Below are positions 1-8,231 of a stretch of 50,034 nucleotides of DNA, piece by piece. Position 1 is the stretch's first letter, and each line of letters starts with the position of its first letter. Origin of the DNA: Pseudomonas japonica (GTDB taxonomy: Bacteria > Pseudomonadota > Gammaproteobacteria > Pseudomonadales > Pseudomonadaceae); contig NZ_JAAMQU010000022.1 of NCBI RefSeq assembly GCF_013522925.1, positions 1 to 50,034 on the forward strand, in the 5' to 3' direction. The notes beneath the pieces are model-generated. The model made no database searches and was not told the DNA's origin. It worked only from the letters and a program-made list of their open reading frames with translations. Made by a program: the position numbers and the translations under genes.

Positions 1-82
1 GTTACGAGGTGTGGACCATGTAGCGGCGATTCCCAAGTTCGTGGTGTTGCGGGCACGGAGGTAGCGCTATTACCGATAAACT

Positions 83-163
83 TGTAGGAAGCGGCGGAGC
101 TCGCGAACAACTTTTTGCCTATTCGCGTTATGAATTCTTCACGAGCTTCGCCCACTTCCTACA
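83..163. repeat. REPIN (inverted REP pair), copy 1
   Basis: The left arm TGTAGGAAGCGGCGGAGCTC and a right arm ending GCCCACTTCCTACA are inverted relative to each other and flank about 25 bp. This is the usual Pseudomonas REP doublet layout. In this copy the right arm reads CCCACTTCC where copies 2 and 3 read CCCGCTTCC. Confidence 0.8.
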
Positions 164-312
164 GAGTATATTCGGATGATCGCATTAAGGCAGCGCGCTT
201 ACTGTTCGGATTTATTCTCGATGCCATTTAGTTACGAGGTGTGGACCATGTAGCGGCGATTCCCAAGTTCGTGGTGTTGCGGGCACGGAGGTAGCGCTAT
301 TACCGATCAACT

Positions 313-394
313 TGTAGGAAGCGGGCGAAGCTCGCGAACAACTTTTTTCCTATTTGCGTTATAAATTCTTCACGAGCTTCGCCCGCTTCCTACA
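313..394. repeat. REPIN (inverted REP pair), copy 2
   Basis: Same layout as copy 1. The left arm TGTAGGAAGCGGGCGAAGCT pairs fully with AGCTTCGCCCGCTTCCTACA on the right. It is the most symmetrical of the three copies, so it probably stands closest to the ancestral element. Confidence 0.82.
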
Positions 395-543
395 GAGTAC
401 ATTCGGATGATCGCATTAAGGCAGCGCGCTTACTGTTCGGATTTATTCTCGATGCCATTTAGTTACGAGGTGTGGACCATGTAGCGGCGATTCCCAAGTT
501 CGTGGTGTTGCGGGCACGGAGGTAGCGCTATTACCGATCAACT

Positions 544-624
544 TGTAGGAAGCGGCGGAGCTCGCGAACGACTTTTTGCCTATTCGCGCTATAAATTCTT
601 CGCGAGCTTCGCCCGCTTCCTACA
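544..624. repeat. REPIN (inverted REP pair), copy 3
   Basis: Third copy, with a GCGGCGGAGC left arm and a GCTTCGCCCGCTTCCTACAG right arm. The tandem homology ends right after its right arm, so the duplication breakpoint lies at the REP end. Confidence 0.8.
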
Positions 625-746
625 GCCTGTAGCCCCGACCGTGAAAGACGTTCCCAGTCCTTAAAAAAAGCTCGCGTATATTCCGTATCTCAATTGAAAT
701 ACAGGTGTCAGCCTGTTTATTTGCTCCAAAACAAACACACAACCAT
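625..746. other. Non-coding spacer with an imperfect palindrome
   Basis: No credible ORF. It holds GTATCTCAATTGAAATAC at 685-702, which matches its reverse complement at 16 of 18 positions. A short hairpin, ACAGG-tgtcag-CCTGT, follows at about 701-716 with a T-rich tail. These could be an operator or weak terminator belonging to a gene left of the window. Neither has a clear client here. Confidence 0.4.
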
Positions 747-775
747 AAAAAAGCCCGCTGGAGCGCGGGCATAAA
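747..775 (-). terminator. Rho-independent terminator of the cio operon
   Basis: On the minus strand TGCCCGCGCTCCAGCGGGCT folds into a GC-rich stem and is followed by a run of T residues. It sits 15-20 bp after the stop of the DUF2474 gene, so it should end the cioA-cioB-DUF2474 transcript. Confidence 0.85.
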
Positions 776-789
776 GAAGGGAAAACCTG

Positions 790-936
790 TCAGTGGCTGC
801 GCATGCCAGCCGCTGCCATCAGCAGCCGGAGCAGCCCGGCCACCAGGCCGAGGCTGACCACGCTTGCAGCCCAGATCAGTACCAGCCAGCCGAGGCGTTG
901 CCAGAGGGGCTTTTTCGTTTCAACCGGCTTGATCAC
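790..936 (-). CDS. DUF2474 small membrane subunit of the cyanide-insensitive oxidase
   Basis: This 48-residue ORF starts at GTG 936, is preceded by AGAGAGG eight bases upstream, and ends in TGA just before the operon terminator. The protein has a short basic N-terminus (MIKPVETKKPLWQRLGW) and then one hydrophobic helix of about 22 residues. This is the usual form of DUF2474 proteins, which follow cioAB in pseudomonads. They are thought to act like the CydX/CydH single-helix subunits that stabilise bd-type oxidases in the inner membrane. The gene lies 13 bp after cioB. Function is inferred from position and family. It is short enough to be missed by automatic callers. Confidence 0.85.
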   Translation of the reverse strand: MIKPVETKKPLWQRLGWLVLIWAASVVSLGLVAGLLRLLMAAAGMRSH

Positions 937-949
937 TGGGCGCACCTCT

Positions 950-1957
950 CTAGTGGTAGCCATCTTCGGTGGTCACCTTGCCGCGGAACACGTAGTAGCT
1001 CCAGAAGGTGTAACCGAGGATGAACGGCAGAATGAACAGCGTGCCCACCAGTACGAAGCCTTGGCTTTGCGGCGGCGAGGCGGCGTCCCAGATGCTCACG
1101 GCAGGCGGGATGATGTTGGGCCACAGGCTGATGCCAAGGCCGCTGTAGCCCAGGAAGATCAGCAACAGCGTAAGCAGGAACGGCATGTAGTGCGCCTTGC
1201 GCGCCACCGCCTTGATCAGGCCGTAGGTCGCCACCACCACCAGGATAGGCACCGGCATGAACCAGAAGAGGTTCGGCAGGGTGAACCAACGCGCGGCGAT
1301 GTCGCTGTGAGCCAGCGGCGTCCACACGCTCACGATGGCCACGAAGGCGAGCAATACGAAGGTCAGCGGCTTGCCGAGCTGGTGCATGCGCTCCTGCAGT
1401 TCACCCTCGGTTTTCATGATCAACCAGGTGCAGCCGAGCATGGCGTAAGCCGCGATCAAGCCCAGGCCGCAGAACAGCGAGAACGGAGTAAGCCAATCGA
1501 ACGGGCCACCGGCATAGGCGCGCTCGGCCACCTTGATACCGTCGATGTAAGCGCCCAGCGCAACGCCCTGGGAGAAGGTAGCCAGCAGCGAACCGCCAAT
1601 GAACGCCTTGTCCCAGATGTGGCGCTTGTCCACCTTGGCCTTGAAACGGAACTCGAATGCCACACCGCGGAAGATAAGGCCGATCAACATCAGGATAAGC
1701 GGGATATACAAGGCCGACAGCACTACGGCGTAGGCCAGCGGGAAGGCCGCGAACAAGCCAGCGCCACCCAGTACCAGCCAGGTTTCGTTGCCGTCCCATA
1801 CCGGCGCAACCGTGTTCATCATTACGTCACGGTCGTGTTCCTTGGGCGTGAACGGGAAGAGGATGCCTATACCCAGATCGAACCCGTCCATCACCACATA
1901 CATCATCACGCCGAAAATAATGATGATGGCCCAGATCAACGATAGATCGATGCCCAT
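950..1957 (-). CDS. cioB: Cyanide-insensitive ubiquinol oxidase, subunit II (CioB)
   Basis: A 335-residue, very hydrophobic protein with about eight membrane helices. It begins MGIDLSLIWAIIIIFGVMMY and carries the conserved N-terminal segment DGFDLGIGILFPF and the PVWDGNETWLVLGGAG stretch typical of CydB/CioB proteins. With CioA it forms the heme bd-type quinol oxidase of the inner membrane, which reduces oxygen to water without pumping protons and tolerates cyanide. It lies 2 bp after cioA, so the two are co-translated, and DUF2474 follows. The Cio rather than Cyd assignment rests on partner features and on DUF2474 linkage. Confidence 0.94.
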   Translation of the reverse strand: MGIDLSLIWAIIIIFGVMMYVVMDGFDLGIGILFPFTPKEHDRDVMMNTVAPVWDGNETWLVLGGAGLFAAFPLAYAVVLSALYIPLILMLIGLIFRGVAFEFRFKAKVDKRHIWDKAFIGGSLLATFSQGVALGAYIDGIKVAERAYAGGPFDWLTPFSLFCGLGLIAAYAMLGCTWLIMKTEGELQERMHQLGKPLTFVLLAFVAIVSVWTPLAHSDIAARWFTLPNLFWFMPVPILVVVATYGLIKAVARKAHYMPFLLTLLLIFLGYSGLGISLWPNIIPPAVSIWDAASPPQSQGFVLVGTLFILPFILGYTFWSYYVFRGKVTTEDGYH

Positions 1958-1959
1958 GG

Positions 1960-3393
1960 TCAGTTCCTCTCGCTCGGCGTGGCGTGGTGGTCTTCAGCGG
2001 TTTCTTCATGAGCGGCAGACAACGGCCGCGCAGGCGTGCGTTTCTGGCCAGGCCCGCCATGGCTATGCGGCCCGGCAATGGCCGGCCCTTTGCGCACCAG
2101 GCGCATCATGTAGCCGAAGCCCACACCGAACACCGCGAAGTACACCAGCACGAACAGCGCCAGAGTGAAGCTCATTTGCCCCACGTCGTGGTTGGAGGAG
2201 GCATTGGCGGTACGCATCAGGCCGTACACCACCCACGGCTGACGGCCTATCTCGGTGGTGAACCAGCCCGCAAGGATGGCGATCAGCCCGGACGGCCCCA
2301 TGAACAACGCAACGCGCAGGAACAGCGGCGAGTCATACAGCTTGCCGCGCCAGCGCAGCCAGAGGCTCCACAAGCCCACCGCGACCATCAGCATGCCCAG
2401 GCCGGCCATGACACGGAACGACCAGAAGATGATGGTCGAGTTGGGGCGGTCTTCCGGTGGGAAGCTTTTAAGGGCGGGGATCTGCTTGTCCAGGCTGTGG
2501 GTAAGGATAAGGCTGCCCAGATAGGGAATTTCCACGGCGAAGCGGGTTTTCTCGGCTTCCATGTCAGGCCAGCCGAACAGTACCAGCGGCGTAGGCTCGC
2601 TGTTGGTGTTCTCCCAGTGGCCCTCGATGGCGGCGATTTTCGCCGGCTGATGCTCGAGGGTATTCAGGCCGTGCATGTCGCCCAACATGGCCTGCACCGG
2701 CGCAACCACCAACGCCATCCACATGGCCATGGAGAACATCTTGCGCACGGCTGGGTTGTTGCGGCCGCGCAGCAAGTGCCAGGCAGCGGAGGCACCAACG
2801 AAGAACGCAGTCGCCACAAAGGCAGCAGTTGCCATGTGGGCCAGGCGGTAAGGGAACGACGGGTTGAAGATCACCGCGAACCAGTCCACCGGAATCACCC
2901 GGCCGTCGACGATCTGGTAGCCCTGAGGGGTGTGCATCCAGCTGTTGGATGCCAGAATCCAGAAGGTGGAGATCAGCGTGCCGATCGCTACCATCACCGT
3001 CGCGAAGAAGTGCAGCCCTCGGCCTACGCGGTTCCAGCCGAACAGCATTACGCCCAGGAAACCTGCTTCGAGGAAGAACGCCGTCAGCACCTCGTAGGTG
3101 AGCAATGGCCCGGTGATCGCACCGGCAAAGTCCGAGAACCGGCTCCAGTTGGTACCGAACTGGTAGGCCATGACCAGCCCGGAGACCACGCCCATGCCGA
3201 AGTTCACGGCGAATATTTTCGACCAGAAATGGTACAGCTCGCGGTACACGCTGTTGCCGCTTTTCAACCACAAGCCTTCGAGCACCGCAAGGTAGCTCGC
3301 CAGCCCGATAGTGATGGCTGGGAAAAGAATGTGGAACGACACGGTGAACGCAAACTGGATACGGGCGAGGTCTAGCGCCTCTGAACCGAACAT
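1960..3393 (-). CDS. cioA: Cyanide-insensitive ubiquinol oxidase, subunit I (CioA)
   Basis: A 477-residue cytochrome bd subunit I. ATG 3393 is chosen because AGAGGA lies six bases upstream and because MFGSEALDLARIQFAFTVSF is the normal family start; the frame is open for 12 more codons. His21 in TVSFHILFP fits the heme ligand near the N-terminus, and GRQPW near residue 383 is the conserved bd-oxidase motif. The periplasmic quinol loop is short, as in CIO-type enzymes. The subunit carries the hemes and the quinol site. An ANR/FNR box 36 bp upstream suggests oxygen-linked control. The tail is His-, Gly- and Ala-rich. Confidence 0.95.
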   Translation of the reverse strand: MFGSEALDLARIQFAFTVSFHILFPAITIGLASYLAVLEGLWLKSGNSVYRELYHFWSKIFAVNFGMGVVSGLVMAYQFGTNWSRFSDFAGAITGPLLTYEVLTAFFLEAGFLGVMLFGWNRVGRGLHFFATVMVAIGTLISTFWILASNSWMHTPQGYQIVDGRVIPVDWFAVIFNPSFPYRLAHMATAAFVATAFFVGASAAWHLLRGRNNPAVRKMFSMAMWMALVVAPVQAMLGDMHGLNTLEHQPAKIAAIEGHWENTNSEPTPLVLFGWPDMEAEKTRFAVEIPYLGSLILTHSLDKQIPALKSFPPEDRPNSTIIFWSFRVMAGLGMLMVAVGLWSLWLRWRGKLYDSPLFLRVALFMGPSGLIAILAGWFTTEIGRQPWVVYGLMRTANASSNHDVGQMSFTLALFVLVYFAVFGVGFGYMMRLVRKGPAIAGPHSHGGPGQKRTPARPLSAAHEETAEDHHATPSERN

Positions 3394-3428
3394 AGGGTTT
3401 CCTCTGACAGGCGGCACGGAGCACGGCA

Positions 3429-3442
3429 TTGATCCAAATCAA
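3429..3442. promoter_or_regulatory. ANR/FNR box upstream of cioA
   Basis: TTGATCCAAATCAA is an exact match to the TTGAT-N4-ATCAA consensus bound by the oxygen-sensing regulator Anr (Fnr) of pseudomonads. It lies 36 bp before the cioA start and 184 bp before the divergent MFS gene. Anr is known to affect cio expression in P. aeruginosa. Whether it represses or activates here cannot be read from the sequence. Confidence 0.8.
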
Positions 3443-3626
3443 TGACCTTGCATAGCGTAGCCCCGTTCCCGCATGTCGACGCTGTGGTGCAGTGCCGCGT
3501 GACCAATTGCCCCACCCCCCGGAACCGGCAGGTTTCATGCAAGCGCCAGCATGAAGTTGCAACCGTTTGTTACAGGGAAATGATAGGCTGCTAACCTCTT
3601 CCGCCCCCTGAGGTCACTGGTCGTTC

Positions 3627-4871
3627 ATGGCTACCGAAGCGCCCCGGCTGTTGCGTCACCACCGCCCCTTCCTTGCGTTCTGGCTGGCACGGGTGTGCAC
3701 GGCAAGTGGCTTCCAGATGTTGACCGTAGCCATTGGTTGGCACCTCTACCAGCTCACCGGCAGTGTGCTGGACCTGGGCCTGGTAGGTCTGGTCGAATTC
3801 GCGCCCCGCGTGCTGTTCATGCTGCACACCGGCCATGTGGCGGACCGCTATGACCGCCGCAAGGTCGCGGCCATCTGCCAGACGCTACAGGCCATTGTGG
3901 CCTTGGCCCTGGTGGTGGGTAGCAGCACGGATAACGTGAGCCGGGAGATGATATTTGTGCTTGCGTTCTGCCTCGGCGGCGCCCGCGCCTTTGAAATGCC
4001 GACTACCCAGGCGCTGCTTCCTAATATCGTCCCGGCGGGCCTGTTCCCCCGGGCCGTGGCGGCGTCAGCTTCGGCGATGCAAACCGCGACCATCGTGGCG
4101 CCGGCGCTGGGCGGCTTTCTGTATGCGTTCGGCAGCGTGTGGGTGTACGGGCCAACGGTCGTGCTTTACCTATTGGCGCTCAGCCTGATGCTCAGCCTGC
4201 CAAAACGTGAAACCCCGCTGCCTACCGGCCGAGCCACGTTGCATTCGCTCATGGCGGGGATTCGTTTCATTCGTAGCCGCTCGGACATCCTCGGTGCGAT
4301 TTCCCTGGACCTGTTCGCCGTGTTGTTAGGAGGCGCTACCGCCCTGTTGCCGGTATTCGCCCGGGACATTCTGCTCACCGGCCCTTGGGGCCTGGGGCTG
4401 CTCCGCTCGGCGCCAGCGGTAGGGGCGCTGCTGATGTCGTTCTGGTTGTCGCGCTTCCCGATCGAACGCAAGGTGGGCCGCACCATGTTCGCCGGCGTAG
4501 GCATCTTCGGCGTGGCGACCATCGCGTTCGGGCTATCGACTTCGTTCTGGTTCTCGTTGGCAACCCTGGCGGTGCTGGGCGCGGCAGACATGATCAGCAT
4601 GGTGATCCGCGGGGCCTTCGTGCAGCTGGAAACCCCAGACGAAATGCGCGGCCGGGTCAGCGCGGTCAATGGGCTGTTCATCGGTGCGTCGAATCAGCTG
4701 GGCGAGTTCGAATCCGGGCTTACCGCTCACTGGTTCGGCACCGTCCCCGCCGTGGTGATCGGCGGGGTTGGCACGCTGATGGTGACCGGGGTGTGGATAA
4801 AACTGTTCCCGAGCCTTGCCAACCGGGACCATATGCAAGCGCCCGAGCGAGACGCGGCAAAGCCACTGTAG
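3627..4871 (+). CDS. MFS transporter, EntS/MFS_3-like
   Basis: A 414-residue inner-membrane protein with about 12 helices. It resembles the EntS-like branch of the major facilitator superfamily. The motif-A-like loop HVADRYDRRKVAA lies between helices 2 and 3, and a second MRGRVSAVN loop lies in the C-terminal half. The start MATEAPRLLRHHRPFLAFWL places the first helix at residue 14. It is divergent from cioA and followed by a REP pair, so it is probably a single-gene unit. The substrate is unknown; related proteins export siderophores or drugs. A GAGG stretch 12 bases upstream is a loose ribosome binding site. Confidence 0.85.
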   Translation: MATEAPRLLRHHRPFLAFWLARVCTASGFQMLTVAIGWHLYQLTGSVLDLGLVGLVEFAPRVLFMLHTGHVADRYDRRKVAAICQTLQAIVALALVVGSSTDNVSREMIFVLAFCLGGARAFEMPTTQALLPNIVPAGLFPRAVAASASAMQTATIVAPALGGFLYAFGSVWVYGPTVVLYLLALSLMLSLPKRETPLPTGRATLHSLMAGIRFIRSRSDILGAISLDLFAVLLGGATALLPVFARDILLTGPWGLGLLRSAPAVGALLMSFWLSRFPIERKVGRTMFAGVGIFGVATIAFGLSTSFWFSLATLAVLGAADMISMVIRGAFVQLETPDEMRGRVSAVNGLFIGASNQLGEFESGLTAHWFGTVPAVVIGGVGTLMVTGVWIKLFPSLANRDHMQAPERDAAKPL

Positions 4872-4924
4872 GAACCCCCTAGCCCTGTGGGTAGCAATTG
4901 TCTTGAGCGGTTTTCTCAAGGCCT

Positions 4925-5030
4925 TATTCGCGAGCTGCGCCTGCGGCTCCGCCCGTCTCCTACACCCGCGCAGTTGGGCTGTGGGAAGCGGCGGGGCCAG
5001 CCATCCGGCGGAGCTCGCGAATTGGCAAAC
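4925..5030. repeat. REP pair between convergent genes
   Basis: ATTCGCGAGCTGCGCCTGCG to GTCTCCTAC and, inverted, GTGGGAAGCGGCGGGG to GGCGGAGCTCGCGAATTG form two REP-like arms. They lie between the 3' ends of the MFS gene and the molybdenum hydroxylase gene. The arms have diverged from those at 83-624. The position between convergent genes is typical for REPs. Confidence 0.6.
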
Positions 5031-5043
5031 TGCCGTTCGCAAG

Positions 5044-7245
5044 CTACGCCGGGCTATCCAGCAGTTTGTCCAGAGTGATAGGGAAATCGCGCACGCGCTT
5101 GCCGGTGGCGTTATAAATGGCGTTGGCCACCGCTGCCGCCACGCCTACCAGGCCGATTTCCCCCACCCCTTTGGAGCCCAACGCATTGACCACCGAGTCC
5201 TGCTCCTCGACGAACACCACGTCGATAGGCCCGATGTCCGCCTGAACAGGGATGTGATACTCCGCCAGGTTGTGGTTCATGTGCCGGCCTAACGCGTGGT
5301 CGGTCAGCGTTTCCTCATGAAGCGCCATGCCGATGCCCCACACCACGCCACCCAGAATCTGGCTGCGGGCGGTTTTCGGGTTCACCACCCTGCCCGCCGC
5401 CACGGCATTGACCGCGCGGGTCACATGCACCGTGCCCAGGTCTTCATCAACTTCCACCTCCACGAACACTGCCGAGTGCGTTGCCGTGGCGTACTGCTCC
5501 CGCTTTTTGTCTGGCTGTGCATCTACCTGCACTTCGATCGCGTCCGAACCGCTGGCATGGACCAGGTCGGTAAACGCCAACTGCTTATCTCCCCACACCA
5601 ATGCGCTTTCGGTGAAGCTCACCTGGGTAAGCGTGACCGTCGCAAAGTCCGGGTCAATACTGGCCGCAGCGGTCAGTAGCTGCTTGTGCAAAGCTTCGCA
5701 GGCCTGTTGCACAGCCGTGCCCACGGACGAAATGGTGAACGAACCGCCCTGAAGCGGCGCCATTGGTAGGGACGAGTCCCCCAGGTTGATCTTCACCAGT
5801 GACGGCGGCAGGCCAGCGGCCTGAGCAGCGATCTGCGTGAGCGCCGTGTAGGTGCCTGTGCCGATATCCGTGGTTGCGGTGCTGACGGTCAACATCCCGT
5901 CCTTGCCCAGGCTGGCTTTGGCGCTGGCAGGCATTTGCATGGCTTCCCATACGCCGCCCGCCATGCCCAGCCCCACCAGCTTGCGGCCGTTGCGCAGGCT
6001 ACGCGGCTCGGCCTTGCGGCGGTCCCACCCGAAGCGGGCCTTGCCCTCGTTGTAGCAGGCAATGAGCGCCTTGCTCGAATAAGGCTTGCCCTCGTTCATA
6101 TTGCTATCGGCGAAGTTAAGCTCACGGAAGGTGACCGGGTCCATGTGCAGCCGCTCGGCCAGCTCATCCATGGCGCATTCCAGCCCGATCAACCCCAGCG
6201 CCGCCCCAGGGGCGCGCATGTCCAGAGGTGTGTACAGATCCACTGGTACCAGGTCGTAGCTCAGCTTCACGTTGTCGCAGTGGTAGAGCATGCCGCTCCA
6301 TTCCACCACGTGTTCCGTGAATTTTTCGAAGCGTGACGTCACGCCCGTGGCGTGATGGGAGACCGCCATGAGCTTGCCGCCAGCATCACTGGCCAGTTGA
6401 AGGCGCTGGATCGTGCGGGGGCGGTAGCCGAAGGTGAACATCTGTTGCCGGGTGAGCGTTACCCGCACCGAACGCCGCAGCTTGAGCGCGGCCATTGCCG
6501 CCAGCGGCAGCTGATACTGAGGCCGCAGCCCTGAACCGAATGCACCGCCAACGAAGGCCGCCAGCACCCGGACCTTGTCCTTTTCCAACCCGAGCGTTTG
6601 GCACAGGTAGTTCTGGCAGTTCTGCGTACCTTGGGTTTTGTCATGCACTTCAAGGCTACCGTCGGCCTTGTAGATCACAGTGCTGGCATGCGGCTCCATG
6701 GGGTTGTGATGCTCGATGGGCGTTTCGTAGGTGGCGTCCACCTTGTAGGCCGCAGCCGAGTAGGCGCTGTCAAAGTCGCCGCGGGGCTCGGGCAACTCGG
6801 CTGGCGCGGGCGTGGCGTTGCTTAGTTCTGCGCGCAGGTCGGAACACCATGGGTGCTCCACGTATTCGACGCGCACCAGAGAGGCGGCGTGCCGGGCCAA
6901 CTCCAGGTTTTCCGCGACCACCAACGCCAGGGGTTGCCCGTTATAGAGCACGCGGTCGTTGTACAAGGGCCGGAAGGGTTTGCCGTCAGCTGCGTCGGCA
7001 TCGGAATATTTCTCGTCATCGCCGGCCATGGGCGGTCGATTGCCGTGGTCCATCACCTCGACCACGCCCGGCAATGCCAGGGCCGCGCTGGCGTCGATGC
7101 GTAGCACCCGCCCAGAGGTTATAGTGCTGGACACTACGCTCCCATACAGCAAGCCCTGCCCGGGATATTCACCCGCGTAGCGGGCCTGGCCGGTGACCTT
7201 CAGCACGCCGTCCACACGGTCCATGGGTTGTCCGAGTACTGTCAT
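5044..7245 (-). CDS. Molybdopterin-binding subunit of an aldehyde oxidoreductase (PaoC-like)
   Basis: A 733-residue large subunit of the xanthine oxidase family. The N-terminal hammerhead domain covers about residues 1-130 and includes DGVLKVTGQARYAGEYPGQG. The molybdenum-cofactor domains include GGAFGSGL, DIGTGTYTA and, near the C-terminus, GSKGVGEIGLVG, whose Glu fits the catalytic base. The start ATG 7245 overlaps the upstream stop by four bases (ATGA). It should hydroxylate aldehydes or N-heterocycles, with electrons passing to the FAD and Fe-S subunits encoded just before it. The family resemblance is closest to E. coli PaoC; the substrate is not known. No XdhC/PaoD-type maturation gene lies next to it. 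Confidence 0.88.
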   Translation of the reverse strand: MTVLGQPMDRVDGVLKVTGQARYAGEYPGQGLLYGSVVSSTITSGRVLRIDASAALALPGVVEVMDHGNRPPMAGDDEKYSDADAADGKPFRPLYNDRVLYNGQPLALVVAENLELARHAASLVRVEYVEHPWCSDLRAELSNATPAPAELPEPRGDFDSAYSAAAYKVDATYETPIEHHNPMEPHASTVIYKADGSLEVHDKTQGTQNCQNYLCQTLGLEKDKVRVLAAFVGGAFGSGLRPQYQLPLAAMAALKLRRSVRVTLTRQQMFTFGYRPRTIQRLQLASDAGGKLMAVSHHATGVTSRFEKFTEHVVEWSGMLYHCDNVKLSYDLVPVDLYTPLDMRAPGAALGLIGLECAMDELAERLHMDPVTFRELNFADSNMNEGKPYSSKALIACYNEGKARFGWDRRKAEPRSLRNGRKLVGLGMAGGVWEAMQMPASAKASLGKDGMLTVSTATTDIGTGTYTALTQIAAQAAGLPPSLVKINLGDSSLPMAPLQGGSFTISSVGTAVQQACEALHKQLLTAAASIDPDFATVTLTQVSFTESALVWGDKQLAFTDLVHASGSDAIEVQVDAQPDKKREQYATATHSAVFVEVEVDEDLGTVHVTRAVNAVAAGRVVNPKTARSQILGGVVWGIGMALHEETLTDHALGRHMNHNLAEYHIPVQADIGPIDVVFVEEQDSVVNALGSKGVGEIGLVGVAAAVANAIYNATGKRVRDFPITLDKLLDSPA

Positions 7246-8231
7246 GGCCGTGCCCCTCCCAGTGCAGCTTCATCCAGCGCCCGCACGATGGCGCGCCGGG
7301 CCAGCTTGACTTTGAACGCGTTGCCCGCCAGTGGCTGGGCGTCCTTGACCAGGGCCTCTGCCGCAGCGGTGAACGTTTCATGGCTGACGGGCTGGCCGAC
7401 CAGCGCCGCCTCCACCGCCGTATTGCGCCACGGCTTGTGGGCCACGCCGCCAAGGGCAAGGCGAGCCTCCTTGATCATATCGCCCTCCAGTTTCAACGCC
7501 GCCGCTACCGACACCAGAGCAAACGCATACGAAGCCCGATCGCGGACCTTCAGGTAATGGCTATGCGGGGCGAAGCCTTCGGCAGGCAGCTCGATCGCCA
7601 CGATCAGCTCATCTTCGGCCAGGTGGTTATCCCGCTCAGGCTGATCACCCGGCAGGCGGTGAAAGTCGGCGAAATCAATAACTCGGGTACCCTGTTTGCC
7701 TTGAACCTCTACGGTGGCGCCTAGTGCCGCCAAGGCCACGCACATGTCCGACGGGTGAGTGGCAACACACTGGTCACTCGCCCCGAAAATCGCATGGATG
7801 CGGTTGAGGCCGGTGCGGGCCGGGCAACCCGTGCCAGGCTCGCGCTTGTTGCACGGCACCCCGGCATCGTAGAAGTAGTAGCAGCGGGTGCGTTGCAGGA
7901 GGTTACCCCCTGTGGTCGCCATATTACGCAACTGGGGCGAGGCACCCGCGAGGATAGCCTGGCTGAGAAGGGGATAACGTGCCTGGACGAGAGGATCATG
8001 GGCCAGGTCGGCGTTGCTGACTAACGCACCCACACGAATACGGTCATTCGGCAGCTCGGTAATCTCATGCAGCGGTAGCCGGGTAATGTCGATCAGCCGC
8101 TGTGGACGGGTGACGTTTTCCTTCATCAAGTCCAGCAGGTTGGTACCGCCGGCGATAAACCGACTGCCCGGTTGATAGAGTGCCAGCGCTTCGTTGACGT
8201 CGCTGGCACGCGCATAGTTGAAGGGGTTCAT
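7242..8231 (-). CDS. FAD-binding subunit of an aldehyde oxidoreductase (PaoB-like)
   Basis: A 329-residue subunit. ATG 8231 is preferred over the longer open frame because it overlaps the upstream stop as ATGA and gives the family start MNPFNYARASDVNEALALYQ. FAD-binding segments are FIAGGTNLLDL (about residues 35-45) and ATTGGNLLQR. Right after the second is a Cys-rich stretch, RCYYFYDAGVPCNKREPGTG followed by CPARTG, with a fourth Cys in ASDQCVATHP. PaoB of E. coli uses such cysteines for an extra [4Fe-4S] cluster, so the same is expected here. It passes electrons from the molybdenum centre toward an acceptor. Confidence 0.88.
   Translation of the reverse strand: MNPFNYARASDVNEALALYQPGSRFIAGGTNLLDLMKENVTRPQRLIDITRLPLHEITELPNDRIRVGALVSNADLAHDPLVQARYPLLSQAILAGASPQLRNMATTGGNLLQRTRCYYFYDAGVPCNKREPGTGCPARTGLNRIHAIFGASDQCVATHPSDMCVALAALGATVEVQGKQGTRVIDFADFHRLPGDQPERDNHLAEDELIVAIELPAEGFAPHSHYLKVRDRASYAFALVSVAAALKLEGDMIKEARLALGGVAHKPWRNTAVEAALVGQPVSHETFTAAAEALVKDAQPLAGNAFKVKLARRAIVRALDEAALGGARP

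Larger units (their letters stand above)
1..624. repeat. Tandem array of about 230-bp units, 2.7 copies
   Basis: The sequence starting GTTACGAGGTGTGGACCATG recurs at 1, 231 and 462, giving two full units of 230 and 231 bp and a third that stops at about 624. The copies are nearly identical, with a few substitutions and single-base indels. Each unit joins about 80 bp of unique-looking DNA, an inverted REP pair and about 65 bp of further DNA. Because the first unit begins at base 1, the array may continue to the left of the window. No ORF in it looks real. Near-identity points to recent duplication or to homogenisation. Confidence 0.93.

Noticed and set aside
803..3375. Long plus-strand open frames opposite cioA and cioB
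   Set aside because: They are antisense shadows of high-GC genes; their His/Glu/Gln-rich composition is typical of reverse frames and they have no ribosome binding site.
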